DNA of 64,000 nucleotides from Leptolyngbya sp. SIOISBB (lineage in GTDB: Bacteria; Cyanobacteriota; Cyanobacteriia; Phormidesmidales; Phormidesmidaceae): positions 4,588,001-4,652,000 of the forward strand of contig JAAHII010000001.1 of the NCBI GenBank assembly GCA_010671905.1, in the 5' to 3' direction. The notes below the pieces were generated by a model, which did no database searches, was not told the origin of the DNA, and worked only from the letters and a program-made list of their open reading frames with translations. The translations under genes and the position numbers were made by a program. The number at the start of each line of letters is the position of its first letter. The first letter of the stretch is position 1. Shown in pieces: positions 54,241-64,000 of the stretch.

Positions 54241-54891
54241 ATGCGATTTAACCCATCTATTTTTTTGAGTGCATTGTTTTTGGCTGCCTCTGGTAGCGGC
54301 ACGGCAGCTTACGCTCTCAGCCCTGATCTCAACCGGCTCGATAGCGTTAGTCACCCAGTGATCATCGCTCAAAGGGCCACGCCAACCACCTATGTGACCC
54401 GTCTCAGCCCCGATACCATTGTCGTTCAGATTACGGATGGCAATTTCTTCTTTCGGGATGAGATGTATCGAAGTTATGGCAATAGCTATCAGGCCACCGA
54501 CCACGGTATTCGGGTTATGTACGATGGCGACAGCGATCGCGTCGTCGTCATTTCTGACGAAACGGGTGAGGAGTTTTATAACTATTTCTTTGATGCCAGT
54601 TTCAGCAACTCCAATGACTTGTCTGAACCGTCTGGAGGCTATGCTCAACCGACCCCAGAGACTTACCTCACGCGTGAAAATGCCAATGAGTACACCGCTG
54701 AACTTATCGAAGGCGAGTTCTATTTTTATGGCCCACTGACTCGGACATCAGGTAATACCTTTGTGGGCTCAGATGCTCAAATCCGAGTCATGTACGACGC
54801 CGACACTAGCCGGATGGTCGTCATCAATGTGGTGACCGGTACTGAGTTTTATAACTACTTCTTTAGCACTGTAGATGAAGGGTACTTGTAA
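54241..54891 (+). CDS. Exported protein with two tandem ~70-aa repeats
   Basis: Signal peptide MRFNPSIFLSALFLAASGSGTAAYA; repeats ending IRVMYDGDSDRVVVISDETGEEFYNYFF and IRVMYDADTSRMVVINVVTGTEFYNYFF. Confidence 0.75.
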   Translation: MRFNPSIFLSALFLAASGSGTAAYALSPDLNRLDSVSHPVIIAQRATPTTYVTRLSPDTIVVQITDGNFFFRDEMYRSYGNSYQATDHGIRVMYDGDSDRVVVISDETGEEFYNYFFDASFSNSNDLSEPSGGYAQPTPETYLTRENANEYTAELIEGEFYFYGPLTRTSGNTFVGSDAQIRVMYDADTSRMVVINVVTGTEFYNYFFSTVDEGYL

Positions 54892-55053
54892 ATCGGCATG
54901 AGCAGTGAGTCGCTTTAAGCTCATCCGCTGTTGTGCTAGCGATATCGCATGAATTGATGAGGGCAACGGATTCTCATCATCGCATTAGTGCCCTGTGCTC
55001 CTCTCCATGGCGTTAAAGAACAACGCTTTTTCTGAATTTCAATTCTCTATCTC

Positions 55054-55317
55054 GTGAGTTCGGGGCTAGCGAATCGCGATTCGCCGAAGGCGACGCTTAG
55101 CGAACGCGACTATCACTACAAGTATGTCGAGTATGCCGTCCGAGACATTGCAGCATATTGGATTGTTGAACACTCAGAACTGCGTCAAGTAACCTTCTGT
55201 CAGTGGGGTAACGGCTTGTATGAAGATCCGGTTTATCCTGCAACTGAGCGGCTCAAATCATCCCTGGTGCCTGACCTATCCTTCGCGATCGCTGACCTGT
55301 TTATATCGATTCTCTAA
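55054..55317 (+). pseudogene. Probable C-terminal remnant of a Uma2-family endonuclease-like gene
   Basis: RDYHYKYVEYAVRDIAAYWIVEHSELRQVTFCQWGNGLYEDPVYPATERLKSSLVPDLSF; no N-terminal catalytic region upstream. Confidence 0.65.
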
Positions 55318-55552
55318 AATCTAGCTATACATCCTTTCCCCTTGCCCCCATAGCCCTCCACTACAATCTGTAGCCCTATTCTGGAGAACTGGCATTACCT
55401 AAGCCGAAACGTGTCTAGGAAGTTAAAGTTTGCCCAGCTTGTGATGGCTATCAGGCGGTGGTCAAACTCCTCTCAGATTGTTCTAATCAACGTTTGGCAT
55501 CATTGAGGCGTGCGATCTCAACTAGCTGGATTCTCTTCGGGAGCTTACTCTG

Positions 55553-56650
55553 ATGGCTAACTTTTCGCCTTTGAACTCGACCCGACGGCAGTTGTTGAAA
55601 TTCCTCAGCTTGGCTGGCGGCTCGGCGTTGTTTCCCTCACTGCTCAATGCTTGCTCAGATGATCCGACAGCGATATCAGTGCCTGCTATGCCTTCGGCTC
55701 TGGCTCTGAGTGACCTGCCAGAAGCAACGCCCCTGATCGCCGCCAATCTGAATCCTCATCGTGTGGTGCTGGTTAGCACTACCGATCGTGCGGCTGGTGT
55801 GCGCCAAGCAATTGACCTACTGCAGCCGCCAGGATTCAGCGGCAAACGAGTTTTCATTAAACCCAATTACAACACGGGTGATCCTGCTCCGGCATCCACT
55901 GATCCGGCCGTGCTAGAAACCTTGGTGCAAGAAATTCAGGCGGCAGGGGCAAGTCAAGTTACTGTAGGCGATCGCTCTGGCATGGCAGCCACGCGATCGG
56001 CCATGCAGCAGCAACGGGTCTTTGCCTTGGCCAGTCAGTACGGATTCACGCCGCTAGTCTTTGATGAACTGGGACGGGATGGCTGGCAGTATTTTTCTGG
56101 TGAGGGAAATAACTGGTCACGGGGCTTTGCGATCGCTAAACCTGTTTTAGACGCCGATGCCATTGTGAATGCCTGCTGCCTCAAAACCCACCGCTATGGC
56201 GGCCATTTCACCCTGTCGCTCAAAAATACGATTGGCATGGTGGCGAAATATGTGCCTGGGGACGTTCACAACTACATGGGCGAACTCCATAACTCGGCCA
56301 ACCAGCGCCTGATGATTGCGGAAGTCAATCGCACCTACCGACCGTCGCTCATTGTGCTAGATGGTGTGGATGCGTTTGTTCGCGGTGGTCCCGCCCAGGG
56401 CGAGAAAATCAGAGCTGGGGTCATGCTGGCGAGTACAGACCGGATTGCGATCGATGCGGTAGGCATTGCGATTTTGCGAATGCTGGGCACCACTCAGGCA
56501 GTGTCCACCGGCTCTATCTGGAGTCAGGCGCAAATTCGGCGGGCAGCCGATCTGGGACTGGGAGCCGTGAGCGCCGACGCGATTGAATTGGTGACTGCTG
56601 ACAGTGCCAGTACTCAAATGGCCGATCGCCTCCGTCCCTTCTTAACCTAA
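55553..56650 (+). CDS. DUF362 domain-containing protein
   Basis: STRRQLLKFLSLAGGSALFPSLLNAC export/lipobox-like N-terminus; KRVFIKPNYNTGDPAPASTDPAVLETLVQEI, CCLKTHRYGGHFTLSLKNTIGMV. Confidence 0.9.
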   Translation: MANFSPLNSTRRQLLKFLSLAGGSALFPSLLNACSDDPTAISVPAMPSALALSDLPEATPLIAANLNPHRVVLVSTTDRAAGVRQAIDLLQPPGFSGKRVFIKPNYNTGDPAPASTDPAVLETLVQEIQAAGASQVTVGDRSGMAATRSAMQQQRVFALASQYGFTPLVFDELGRDGWQYFSGEGNNWSRGFAIAKPVLDADAIVNACCLKTHRYGGHFTLSLKNTIGMVAKYVPGDVHNYMGELHNSANQRLMIAEVNRTYRPSLIVLDGVDAFVRGGPAQGEKIRAGVMLASTDRIAIDAVGIAILRMLGTTQAVSTGSIWSQAQIRRAADLGLGAVSADAIELVTADSASTQMADRLRPFLT

Positions 56651-56653
56651 GCC

Positions 56654-57472
56654 TTACACCCAACCGCGCAGTCGGTAAACGAACAGCCCAATATACTCCT
56701 TCATGGCACGACTCACGTCATCCAGGTTGCCAGCATCGGGCAGCAGACTGAGTAAAATTGCCTGACGAGTGCCTGTCACTTCGGCGACGCGACGCTCAGA
56801 AATAAGAAAGTCTGTCGGTGCCGAGATCGCCTCAATGCCCTGTTTTTTGAAAATGGCAAGCGATCGCGGCATATGCATGGCTGAAGTGACCAGCAAGATA
56901 CGGTTCATCCCTTCCTGCGCCAAAATCGCTTTCACATTTACCGCATTTTGATACGTATTCAGTGAAGTGGGATCTTCTAAAATATCGGTGCTCGGCACAC
57001 CCATTGCTTCCGCAATTTGGGCCATGTCATCCGACTCCGGGGGGCCACCACCGCGCCAGGCAATCCGGCCACCACTGAGAATCAGTTTGGGCGCCTTACC
57101 TGCGTTGTAAAGTTGAGCGCCATGCAGCACGCGATCGCCCGCTTCGGTCACATCGACCCACGGTCTGGGGGCATCGGCCGGACGGGTGCAGCCCCCTAAC
57201 ACCACAATGGCTTCGGCGGTTGGCAGCGATGCCGGGGGCAGATTTTGCCATTCCAGAGACTGCACGAGTCGGGTGGCGACCCAGGCATTACTACCGGCCC
57301 AGAGGATGAGGAAGGCTGAGATCGTGGTCACCAGAGCAAGGCGGCGGCGCTGGCGCCAAATGCCCCAGACGGTTACCAATAGCAATACACTAGCCAGGCC
57401 CAATGGGTAAACCAGCAATGGCAGTAATTTTGACAAAAACAAGAACATAGACGAGCCCGCACCGACTTTCAC
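56654..57472 (-). CDS. YdcF family (DUF218) protein
   Basis: EAIVVLGGCTRP, YNAGKAPKLILSGG, DILEDPTSLNTYQNAVNVKAIL, RILLVTSAMHMPRSLAIFKKQGIEAI. Confidence 0.93.
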   Translation of the reverse strand: MKVGAGSSMFLFLSKLLPLLVYPLGLASVLLLVTVWGIWRQRRRLALVTTISAFLILWAGSNAWVATRLVQSLEWQNLPPASLPTAEAIVVLGGCTRPADAPRPWVDVTEAGDRVLHGAQLYNAGKAPKLILSGGRIAWRGGGPPESDDMAQIAEAMGVPSTDILEDPTSLNTYQNAVNVKAILAQEGMNRILLVTSAMHMPRSLAIFKKQGIEAISAPTDFLISERRVAEVTGTRQAILLSLLPDAGNLDDVSRAMKEYIGLFVYRLRGWV

Positions 57473-57560
57473 AATTTTGGCAGGTCAAGCTACTGCTCTA
57501 CCTGCTGCGGCAGTGCCTGAGCAAACTTCTGCCCCATCAGACCTTGATTGCGGCACGTTG

Positions 57561-58085
57561 CTATGCGCCATCTTGCTGTTTCAAGAGCGGTACCAAATGC
57601 ATCATGTAATCGCGCTTGCCAATGGGGGCTCCCGCCATTCGCATAATGTCGTATGCCGTCGTGAGATGAAAGTAAAAATTGGGCATCAGAAAGTCATCGA
57701 CATATGACTGCCCAGAGAGGTCGAGGTACATCTCTGGTCCTAGGGGAATGCGGGTGGCGGTTGCTAGCTTGGCATCAACTGCATCAATCCCGGCCAACAA
57801 AGCTTTTGTGGAGGCGATATGATCGCGAGCCGCTGCCAGAGTGTCAACCTCTGGCGGCAAATTGTCCATGGGCTGATCAGTACACCATAGGGCAAAGTTG
57901 CGTGGCTGATTGCAAGTGAAGACAATTTGGGTGCCAAAAGGCAACATGTCAGGAGCCAGGCGACGCTGCAGTAGAGACTCGATATCGGCTGCAAAGTGAG
58001 TCTCTGCTAGATCTAAAAAATGACTCAAGTTATCCAACCGAGAACTGAAAATTGTTTTCAGTTTCTCAATCTGAGGAGTGGCCAT
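57561..58085 (-). CDS. DUF1993 family protein
   Basis: LDLAETHFAADIESLLQRRLAPDMLPFGTQIVFTCNQPRNFALW ... YVDDFLMPNFYFHLTTAYDIMRMAGAPIGKRDYM. Confidence 0.88.
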   Translation of the reverse strand: MATPQIEKLKTIFSSRLDNLSHFLDLAETHFAADIESLLQRRLAPDMLPFGTQIVFTCNQPRNFALWCTDQPMDNLPPEVDTLAAARDHIASTKALLAGIDAVDAKLATATRIPLGPEMYLDLSGQSYVDDFLMPNFYFHLTTAYDIMRMAGAPIGKRDYMMHLVPLLKQQDGA

Positions 58086-58102
58086 CAGGTTTCACGCCCT
58101 TA

Positions 58103-58133
58103 CAAAACAAAAGCCCAAGGATAAGCCCTGGGC
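58103..58133 (-). terminator. Rho-independent terminator-like hairpin
   Basis: Minus strand GCCCAGGG..CCTTGGGC followed by TTTTGTTTTG, downstream of the 58193..58591 gene. Confidence 0.6.
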
Positions 58134-58192
58134 CAAAATTCTAGCTATAGAAACGCATTAAAGGTTGCCTGACCAAGCAAGTGCCCAATTTT

Positions 58193-58591
58193 TTAGACAA
58201 CGCTGGAAAAGGCTGGCAAAGGGCAGGTGTTAGGCATGGGCGGAATAGGACAGGCATTCGTTGCCTCCGGCACGGTCATCACCACCTCGCGCACAATCGG
58301 GGGTTCGTAAAACTGGCAGCCGGTGCAGGGGCCGCACGGATTCATCGCACAGCGCAGATAGGGCGATCGCGCATTCATCTCGCAGGTGAAATCGCCAATG
58401 ACGTAACCGAGACCTTCGACATAGTTCAGATCGCGATCGCGTTGAATGGCCGCCTTTAAGCCTCTCCGAGCAGCTACTTCCATCGCGCGCCCAAACTCAG
58501 CTTGTACGCGTTCTTGAGACCGCAGGCTAATCCAAGTGGAAATCAAGGCAGGCACTAAACTCAGGCCAAAGATCAGCAAAACTATGAGCAT
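58193..58591 (-). CDS. Hypothetical Cys-containing membrane-anchored protein
   Basis: N-terminal TM; CEMNARSPYLRCAMNPCGPCTGCQFYEPP. Confidence 0.75.
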   Translation of the reverse strand: MLIVLLIFGLSLVPALISTWISLRSQERVQAEFGRAMEVAARRGLKAAIQRDRDLNYVEGLGYVIGDFTCEMNARSPYLRCAMNPCGPCTGCQFYEPPIVREVVMTVPEATNACPIPPMPNTCPLPAFSSVV

Positions 58592-58770
58592 AAGGTTCCT
58601 GTCAGAGTCGTCTCGGATATCAATTGAGGAAATCCTATCGTGATTTTGAGAGTGACAGGTCTCAGCTTCATGTATTTGTAGTAATCCTTATGACTTCTCG
58701 TTAAGTTGTGAAAACTTGCGAATAGGACAAATCCCCCTGATTCCGGGCCACAATTCTCGCTCTCGCAGGG

Positions 58771-60579
58771 CTAGGCGTTGTTGTCATCGGCTTTGGGCTT
58801 GGGTCGATACGTCGAGGCGACATGGAGTTCTTTTAACTGCTTGGCATCCACCGTCGACGGTGCCTCGGTCAGCAAGCAGCGGGCCTGCTGGGTTTTGGGG
58901 AAGGCGATCGCATCTCGAATCGAGTCTTCTCCCGCCATCAACATCACGAGGCGATCGAGGCCATAGGCGATGCCGCCGTGGGGAGGCGTGCCATATTCAA
59001 ACGCTTCCAGCAAGAACCCAAATTTTTCCTGGGCTTCCTCTGTCGAGAGGCCAATCGTTTCAAAGACCTGCCGCTGCACGTCGGGTTGATAAATCCGCAA
59101 GCTGCCGCCGCCAATTTCATAGCCATTGAGTACGAGGTCATAGGCTTGCGCACGAGCCGTTTTTAGATCATCCTGTTCATCCGGACGGGGGGCAGTGAAC
59201 GGGTGGTGTAAGGCTTCTAGGCGCTTTTCATCAGCGTTCCACTCAAACATGGGGAAGTCAGTGACCCAGAGTAGATTGATTTGGTCTTCCGGAATCAGGT
59301 TCATTTCTTTCGCGATCGCTTGTCGCACCCGATCCAGAGTGGGATTCACAATATCGTTCGGACCGGCTCCAAATAACAAGAGAGTGCCTGCTTCGGCACC
59401 GGTGCGACGCAGCAATTCTGTTACCTGGTCTGGGTTGAGATTGTCTTTGATCGCGCCGATAGTATCAATTTCGCCTGCCTCGCGCACGCGAATGTAGGCC
59501 AATCCCTTTGCTCCCGCTTCGGCTGCCACTTTAAAGAGATCGCCACCGGGTTTGATGCGAACATTCGAAATGACATCATTGCCGTTGGGAATCGGCAGCA
59601 CCTTGACCATACCACCGGATTTCACTGCTCCCGAAAACACCTTAAAGCCCGAGTCTGCCACTAAATCAGAGACTTCGACCAGTTCTAGCCCGTAACGGGT
59701 ATCGGGCTTGTCGCTGCCGTAGCGATCCATGGCTTCGGCATAGGTGAGTCGGGGAAAAGGACGCGGCACCTCAACCCCTTGCACCATTTTGAAAATGTGG
59801 CAGACCAGGCGCTCATTCAGTTCCAGAATCTCATCCTGACTCAGGAAACTCATCTCCATATCCAACTGGGTGAATTCCGGCTGGCGATCGGCCCTTAAGT
59901 CCTCATCCCGAAAACAGCGGGCGATTTGGTAGTAGCGATCGACTCCCGACACCATCAAGATTTGCTTGAAGAGTTGGGGAGATTGAGGCAGCGCAAACCA
60001 TTCCCCTTCATTGACCCGAGACGGCAGGATGAAATCGCGCGCGCCTTCAGGGGTGGAGCGCGTCAAAATCGGCGTCTCCACTTCCATAAAGTGTTCTTCG
60101 TCTTCTAAGAAACGCCGAATGGCTTTGACGACTGCGTGGCGCACCTGCAGATTCTTGGCCATGCGCTCTCGCCGCAAATCGAGATAGCGATAGCGGAGTC
60201 GCAATTCTTCCTTCACAGATTCCGCCTCAGCGGTAGAAACCTGGAAAGGCAACTGCTTTCGCACCGCATTCAGCAATTCGATTTCATCGGCATAAATTTC
60301 GATCTCCCCAGTTGGCAACTTGGGATTCACCGCCCCAGCTTGCCGCTGGCTAACTTTGCCGGTAATCCTGACGACATATTCGTTTCGCAGACCGTTGGCC
60401 GTTTCAAAGGACGCGGGAGTGCGCTCGGGGTCGCTGACAATTTGGACAACGCCTGTGCGATCGCGCAAATCCACAAAAATCACGCCCCCATGATCGCGAC
60501 GGCGATCGACCCAACCAAACAGGGTGACAGTTTCGCCAATGTGGGAGGCCCGCAAGTGGCCGCAGTAATGGGTACGCAT
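58771..60579 (-). CDS. aspS: Aspartyl-tRNA synthetase
   Basis: [48 protein letters not shown] ... [58 protein letters not shown]. Confidence 0.97.
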   Translation of the reverse strand: MRTHYCGHLRASHIGETVTLFGWVDRRRDHGGVIFVDLRDRTGVVQIVSDPERTPASFETANGLRNEYVVRITGKVSQRQAGAVNPKLPTGEIEIYADEIELLNAVRKQLPFQVSTAEAESVKEELRLRYRYLDLRRERMAKNLQVRHAVVKAIRRFLEDEEHFMEVETPILTRSTPEGARDFILPSRVNEGEWFALPQSPQLFKQILMVSGVDRYYQIARCFRDEDLRADRQPEFTQLDMEMSFLSQDEILELNERLVCHIFKMVQGVEVPRPFPRLTYAEAMDRYGSDKPDTRYGLELVEVSDLVADSGFKVFSGAVKSGGMVKVLPIPNGNDVISNVRIKPGGDLFKVAAEAGAKGLAYIRVREAGEIDTIGAIKDNLNPDQVTELLRRTGAEAGTLLLFGAGPNDIVNPTLDRVRQAIAKEMNLIPEDQINLLWVTDFPMFEWNADEKRLEALHHPFTAPRPDEQDDLKTARAQAYDLVLNGYEIGGGSLRIYQPDVQRQVFETIGLSTEEAQEKFGFLLEAFEYGTPPHGGIAYGLDRLVMLMAGEDSIRDAIAFPKTQQARCLLTEAPSTVDAKQLKELHVASTYRPKPKADDNNA

Positions 60580-60831
60580 GATGGTGCTTAGTGCTGGTTA
60601 AACGTGACAGGTTTTTACAAAACCTATCCATTATCTAGGATCATGCAACTACTCGCATCCTTTGGGCTGGAGATTTCTTTGACAAATACCAGAAGGCTTG
60701 AGGACTCGGCTGCCAATTCGGCCTAAGCCCATCGTTGTTTAGAGTGACAGTCTATGCAGCAATCGCGTCGTGAACTGTCGCAAGAATATGCTGACTGGTA
60801 TCGACCATCCCCTTTTACCTTCAGCCGCTGG

Positions 60832-61896
60832 TTACCAATGCGCTGCGGGTTCGTCGATTTCTTCCTCAAGGATGTTGCTGAGTTGACGGCGCAGCATGGA
60901 TTCAATGACTAATCCTGGCTGTCGCTCGTGAGGCCACGCAAACGCATGGCGAAAAGCCGCTGCCTGACAGGCTTGCAACTCATCAAAGCCAATAATGTCT
61001 TGAGTGAGCAAATTTTCGTACTCGAACGGCAAGCGCACATTATGCAAGCCAGCGTTATCGGTACAGATAGCAATATCGACTCCGGCTTCAAAACAGCGAT
61101 CAAAGATGAGCTTTAACTGTTGCAGATTATCCAGCGTCCCAGTCTTGAAATAGGTGGTGGGGCAAACTTCTAAGCACTGGCCACGAGCGGCAACTTCACC
61201 CAACAGGTCCGGACGCTGCAACGGGATCTGAATGCCGTGACCAATCCGCATGAGGTAAGGCAATAGCTCGGGATAACAGCCATCTTGAGTCTCAAAGACA
61301 TGCCCCGTGGTGCCGATCCCAAGGTGCCGAGCGTGGGAATAGAGCGCCATATACTCATCGAGGCGATCGCCATACTGAGCATCACCTCCCGCTAAGTCGA
61401 TCGCACAAACATAGTCAGAATATTGCGCCGCCAAATCCACAATTGCCCGGTTGACTTCGTACGGTAATTTAGAGTGCATACAGAGGATTTGCTTGGTCAC
61501 CACCGGATATTCCGATTGTTGACTCGCCTGCCCAACGACTTCTACGATTTCCGCCATTTTGTCGATCCGCTCATTCTGTGACAAATGTTCTGGGGTTCGC
61601 AAATAGGGCGTGTAGCGCAATTCTAGATAGGCCAAGTTCTCAAAAATGTAAGCGCCTCGAATGAGGCGATACACAAAATAGGGCAGGGCCTCATGGGTTT
61701 GGACACTCTCTACTAATGTATGGAGTTCCAAATACTCTGCCAGGGTATTGCGAGGACGCGTGTAAAAATCCTCAAAACCGGCATAGCCCTCAAAGCGATC
61801 GGACACGTCCGGACGGTTGCGCTGAAAGTAGCGCCACAAAACTCTAGGAACAACCGAACCGCCCAAGTGGCGGTGTAGTTCAGCATATAGACTCAT
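60832..61896 (-). CDS. Adenosine deaminase family protein
   Basis: MSLYAELHRHLGGSV, AIDLAGGD, GTTGHVFETQDG, RIGHGIQI, LEVCPTTYF, ICTDNAGLHN. Confidence 0.92.
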   Translation of the reverse strand: MSLYAELHRHLGGSVVPRVLWRYFQRNRPDVSDRFEGYAGFEDFYTRPRNTLAEYLELHTLVESVQTHEALPYFVYRLIRGAYIFENLAYLELRYTPYLRTPEHLSQNERIDKMAEIVEVVGQASQQSEYPVVTKQILCMHSKLPYEVNRAIVDLAAQYSDYVCAIDLAGGDAQYGDRLDEYMALYSHARHLGIGTTGHVFETQDGCYPELLPYLMRIGHGIQIPLQRPDLLGEVAARGQCLEVCPTTYFKTGTLDNLQQLKLIFDRCFEAGVDIAICTDNAGLHNVRLPFEYENLLTQDIIGFDELQACQAAAFRHAFAWPHERQPGLVIESMLRRQLSNILEEEIDEPAAHW

Positions 61897-62194
61897 GACA
61901 ATCCCTTGGATAGAATTACCGAATAAAACGTGAATTTTCGTGAACTATTTTGGAATGTATTTACTGTTTTACCGTAAATACCCTGATTTGAGTTTACGAT
62001 TAAAAACTTTAACTTTCTTCCTTCACTAGTGCGTTGATTGTGTGAATCTCCCGCTAGGATGACCGCCTGTGGTTTATCGCTGCATTTCTGCAGCAGGACA
62101 CTCTTTCATCATCAAGTCAGAGATATTGTGTCTTGACAGGCGTGCGAAATTTTGAAGATAATGGTCATTTGTGTGAACGGAAGACCTAAAGACA

Positions 62195-63532
62195 TTGGCT
62201 AACGTCGTAGTGATTGGGGCCCAGTGGGGCGACGAAGGGAAAGGCAAAATAACTGACCTCTTGAGCCGGTCGGCTCATGTAGTCGTGCGCTACCAAGGCG
62301 GCGTTAATGCAGGTCATACCGTTGTAGTTCAGGATCAGATTTTTAAGCTGCATCTGATTCCTTCTGGAATTTTGTATCCCGATACCGAGTGCGTGATCGG
62401 TAGCGGTACGGTGATTGATCCTCGCGAGATCATTAAAGAACTCGACATGCTTGAGGGGTTGGGCATCTCAACTCAGAAGTTATTTATTTCTGAGTCGGCC
62501 CATGTGACCATGCCCTATCACCGCTTGTTGGATGAGGCCTCGGAAGATCGTCGGGGGAGTAAGAAAATTGGCACCACCCGTCGTGGTATTGGTCCCACTT
62601 ATGCCGATAAATCTGAGCGTATCGGCATTCGCATGGTTGATCTGCTCGATATGGAAGATCTGGCAGAACAGTTGGAGTGGACGATTCAGTACAAAAATTT
62701 TGTGCTTGAAAAGCTGTACGGTTTAGAGCCCCTAGACCCGAAAGTCGTGCTAGAGGAATATCGGGTCTACGCCAATCGCCTCCGTTCTCACGTTGTGGAT
62801 AGTTCGCTGCTGATTGATCGAGCCATCCGTCAGCGCAAGAATATTTTGTTCGAGGGCGCTCAAGGTACCCTCCTCGATCTGGATCATGGTACCTATCCCT
62901 ATGTCACGTCATCTAACCCTGTCGCGGGGGGTGCTTGTATTGGCTCCGGTGTTGGTCCGACGATGATTGACCGCGTCATTGGGGTCGCCAAAGCCTATAC
63001 CACTCGGGTGGGCGAAGGGCCATTCCCAACGGAACTGGTTGGCGGCTTGGGCGATAAATTATGTGAGTTGGGTTCCGAATTCGGTACGACTACCGGGCGG
63101 CGGCGGCGCTGTGGCTGGTTTGATGCGGTGATTGGTCGCTATGCTGTGCGCATCAATGGGATCGACTGTCTGGCAATTACTAAGCTCGACGTGCTTGATG
63201 CCCTGGATGAGGTCCAGGTTTGTACGGCCTATAAAATTGACGGTGAAATTCATAAGGAATTGCCGAGCAGCGGACGGTTGTTTGCACAGTGCGAACCGAT
63301 CTACACTACTCTTCCAGGTTGGAAGCAATCTACTGCTGATTGCCGGTCTTTGGAAGACTTGCCGCCCCAAGCGCTGGATTATCTCAAGTTTTTGGCTGAG
63401 TTAATGGAGGTTCCGATCGCGATCGTGTCGCTCGGAGCCAGTCGTGACCAGACCATCATCGTGGAAGACCCCATCCACGGCCCCAAGCGAGCACTGCTTT
63501 ATGAAAACGGTAGTGCGTCTCAAGTTGCTTGA
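62195..63532 (+). CDS. purA: Adenylosuccinate synthetase, TTG start
   Basis: [43 protein letters not shown] ... [37 protein letters not shown]. Confidence 0.98.
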   Translation: MANVVVIGAQWGDEGKGKITDLLSRSAHVVVRYQGGVNAGHTVVVQDQIFKLHLIPSGILYPDTECVIGSGTVIDPREIIKELDMLEGLGISTQKLFISESAHVTMPYHRLLDEASEDRRGSKKIGTTRRGIGPTYADKSERIGIRMVDLLDMEDLAEQLEWTIQYKNFVLEKLYGLEPLDPKVVLEEYRVYANRLRSHVVDSSLLIDRAIRQRKNILFEGAQGTLLDLDHGTYPYVTSSNPVAGGACIGSGVGPTMIDRVIGVAKAYTTRVGEGPFPTELVGGLGDKLCELGSEFGTTTGRRRRCGWFDAVIGRYAVRINGIDCLAITKLDVLDALDEVQVCTAYKIDGEIHKELPSSGRLFAQCEPIYTTLPGWKQSTADCRSLEDLPPQALDYLKFLAELMEVPIAIVSLGASRDQTIIVEDPIHGPKRALLYENGSASQVA

Positions 63533-63578
63533 TTGTTTGTTTGCCCGCAGAAATTCTTTTGAGTTGTAAGTAAGTCCT

Positions 63579-64000
63579 ATGGAACTGTCGATTGAATGTC
63601 AAAAACGCGATGGCAGCGTTAACCCCAGAGCGCTCCGTCGAGAGGGCCAAATTCCCGCAGTCCTGTACGGACATGACGGTGATGCCTCAGTTTCGCTCAC
63701 GGTGGATCAGCGCTCAGCCGAGCGTCTAGTACGGAGTGCCTCGATTAATAACACGCTCATCAGCGTGAATGTGCCTGAAATGCCTTGGAATGGCCAAGCC
63801 CTGCTACGTGAGGTGCAAACCCATCCTTGGAAAGACCAGCTTTATCATTTGAGCTTCTTTTCGATCGCCAGCCAGTCTAGCGTTGACGTGGTGGTCTCGA
63901 TCAACTACGTCGGTACTGCCAAAGGGGTCAAAGACGAAGGCGGCACCCTCGACATCATGGTGTCTGAATTAGCGATTCGCTGTGCGCCGGGTGCGATTCC
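63579..64000 (+). CDS. rplY: 50S ribosomal protein L25 (Ctc-type), truncated by the window edge
   Basis: MELSIECQKRDGSVNPRALRREGQIPAVLYGHDGDASVSLTVDQRSAERLV... Confidence 0.93.
   Translation, partial: MELSIECQKRDGSVNPRALRREGQIPAVLYGHDGDASVSLTVDQRSAERLVRSASINNTLISVNVPEMPWNGQALLREVQTHPWKDQLYHLSFFSIASQSSVDVVVSINYVGTAKGVKDEGGTLDIMVSELAIRCAPGAI

Overview
The window looks like a cyanobacterial chromosome segment: many HIP1 palindromes (GCGATCGC), plus homologues of CcmP, Tic20, MinC and a phycobilisome-superfamily protein. Housekeeping content includes rimP-nusA-ylxR-infB, rpsF, tilS, pyrG, aspS, purA, an adenosine deaminase, the start of rplY/L25 and an N-acetylmuramoyl-L-alanine amidase. Accessory content includes the end of a probable phosphonate-utilisation cluster (TauE/SafE, phnM, PhnZ-like HD protein), a MazEF-type toxin-antitoxin pair, several large signalling proteins, an orphan phycobilisome-like protein and an AAC(6')-like acetyltransferase. 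The clearest non-routine observation is an ISAs1-type insertion at 25164..26320. It has terminal inverted repeats and a 10-bp target duplication (CCCTCAGGGG), and it splits a REC-GAF-GAF-HisKA/HATPase-REC-adenylate cyclase gene. Removing the IS plus one target copy restores the reading frame exactly. The transposase carries four frame disruptions. Three more genes (PAS histidine kinase, REC-SpoIIE phosphatase, threonine dehydratase) are each split by one +1 frameshift at or near a homopolymer, and a membrane protein after infB is split by a -1 shift. Whether these are real decay or base-calling/assembly errors cannot be decided from the sequence. No CRISPR array, rRNA, tRNA or prophage was found, and I see no convincing wholly new multi-gene system.
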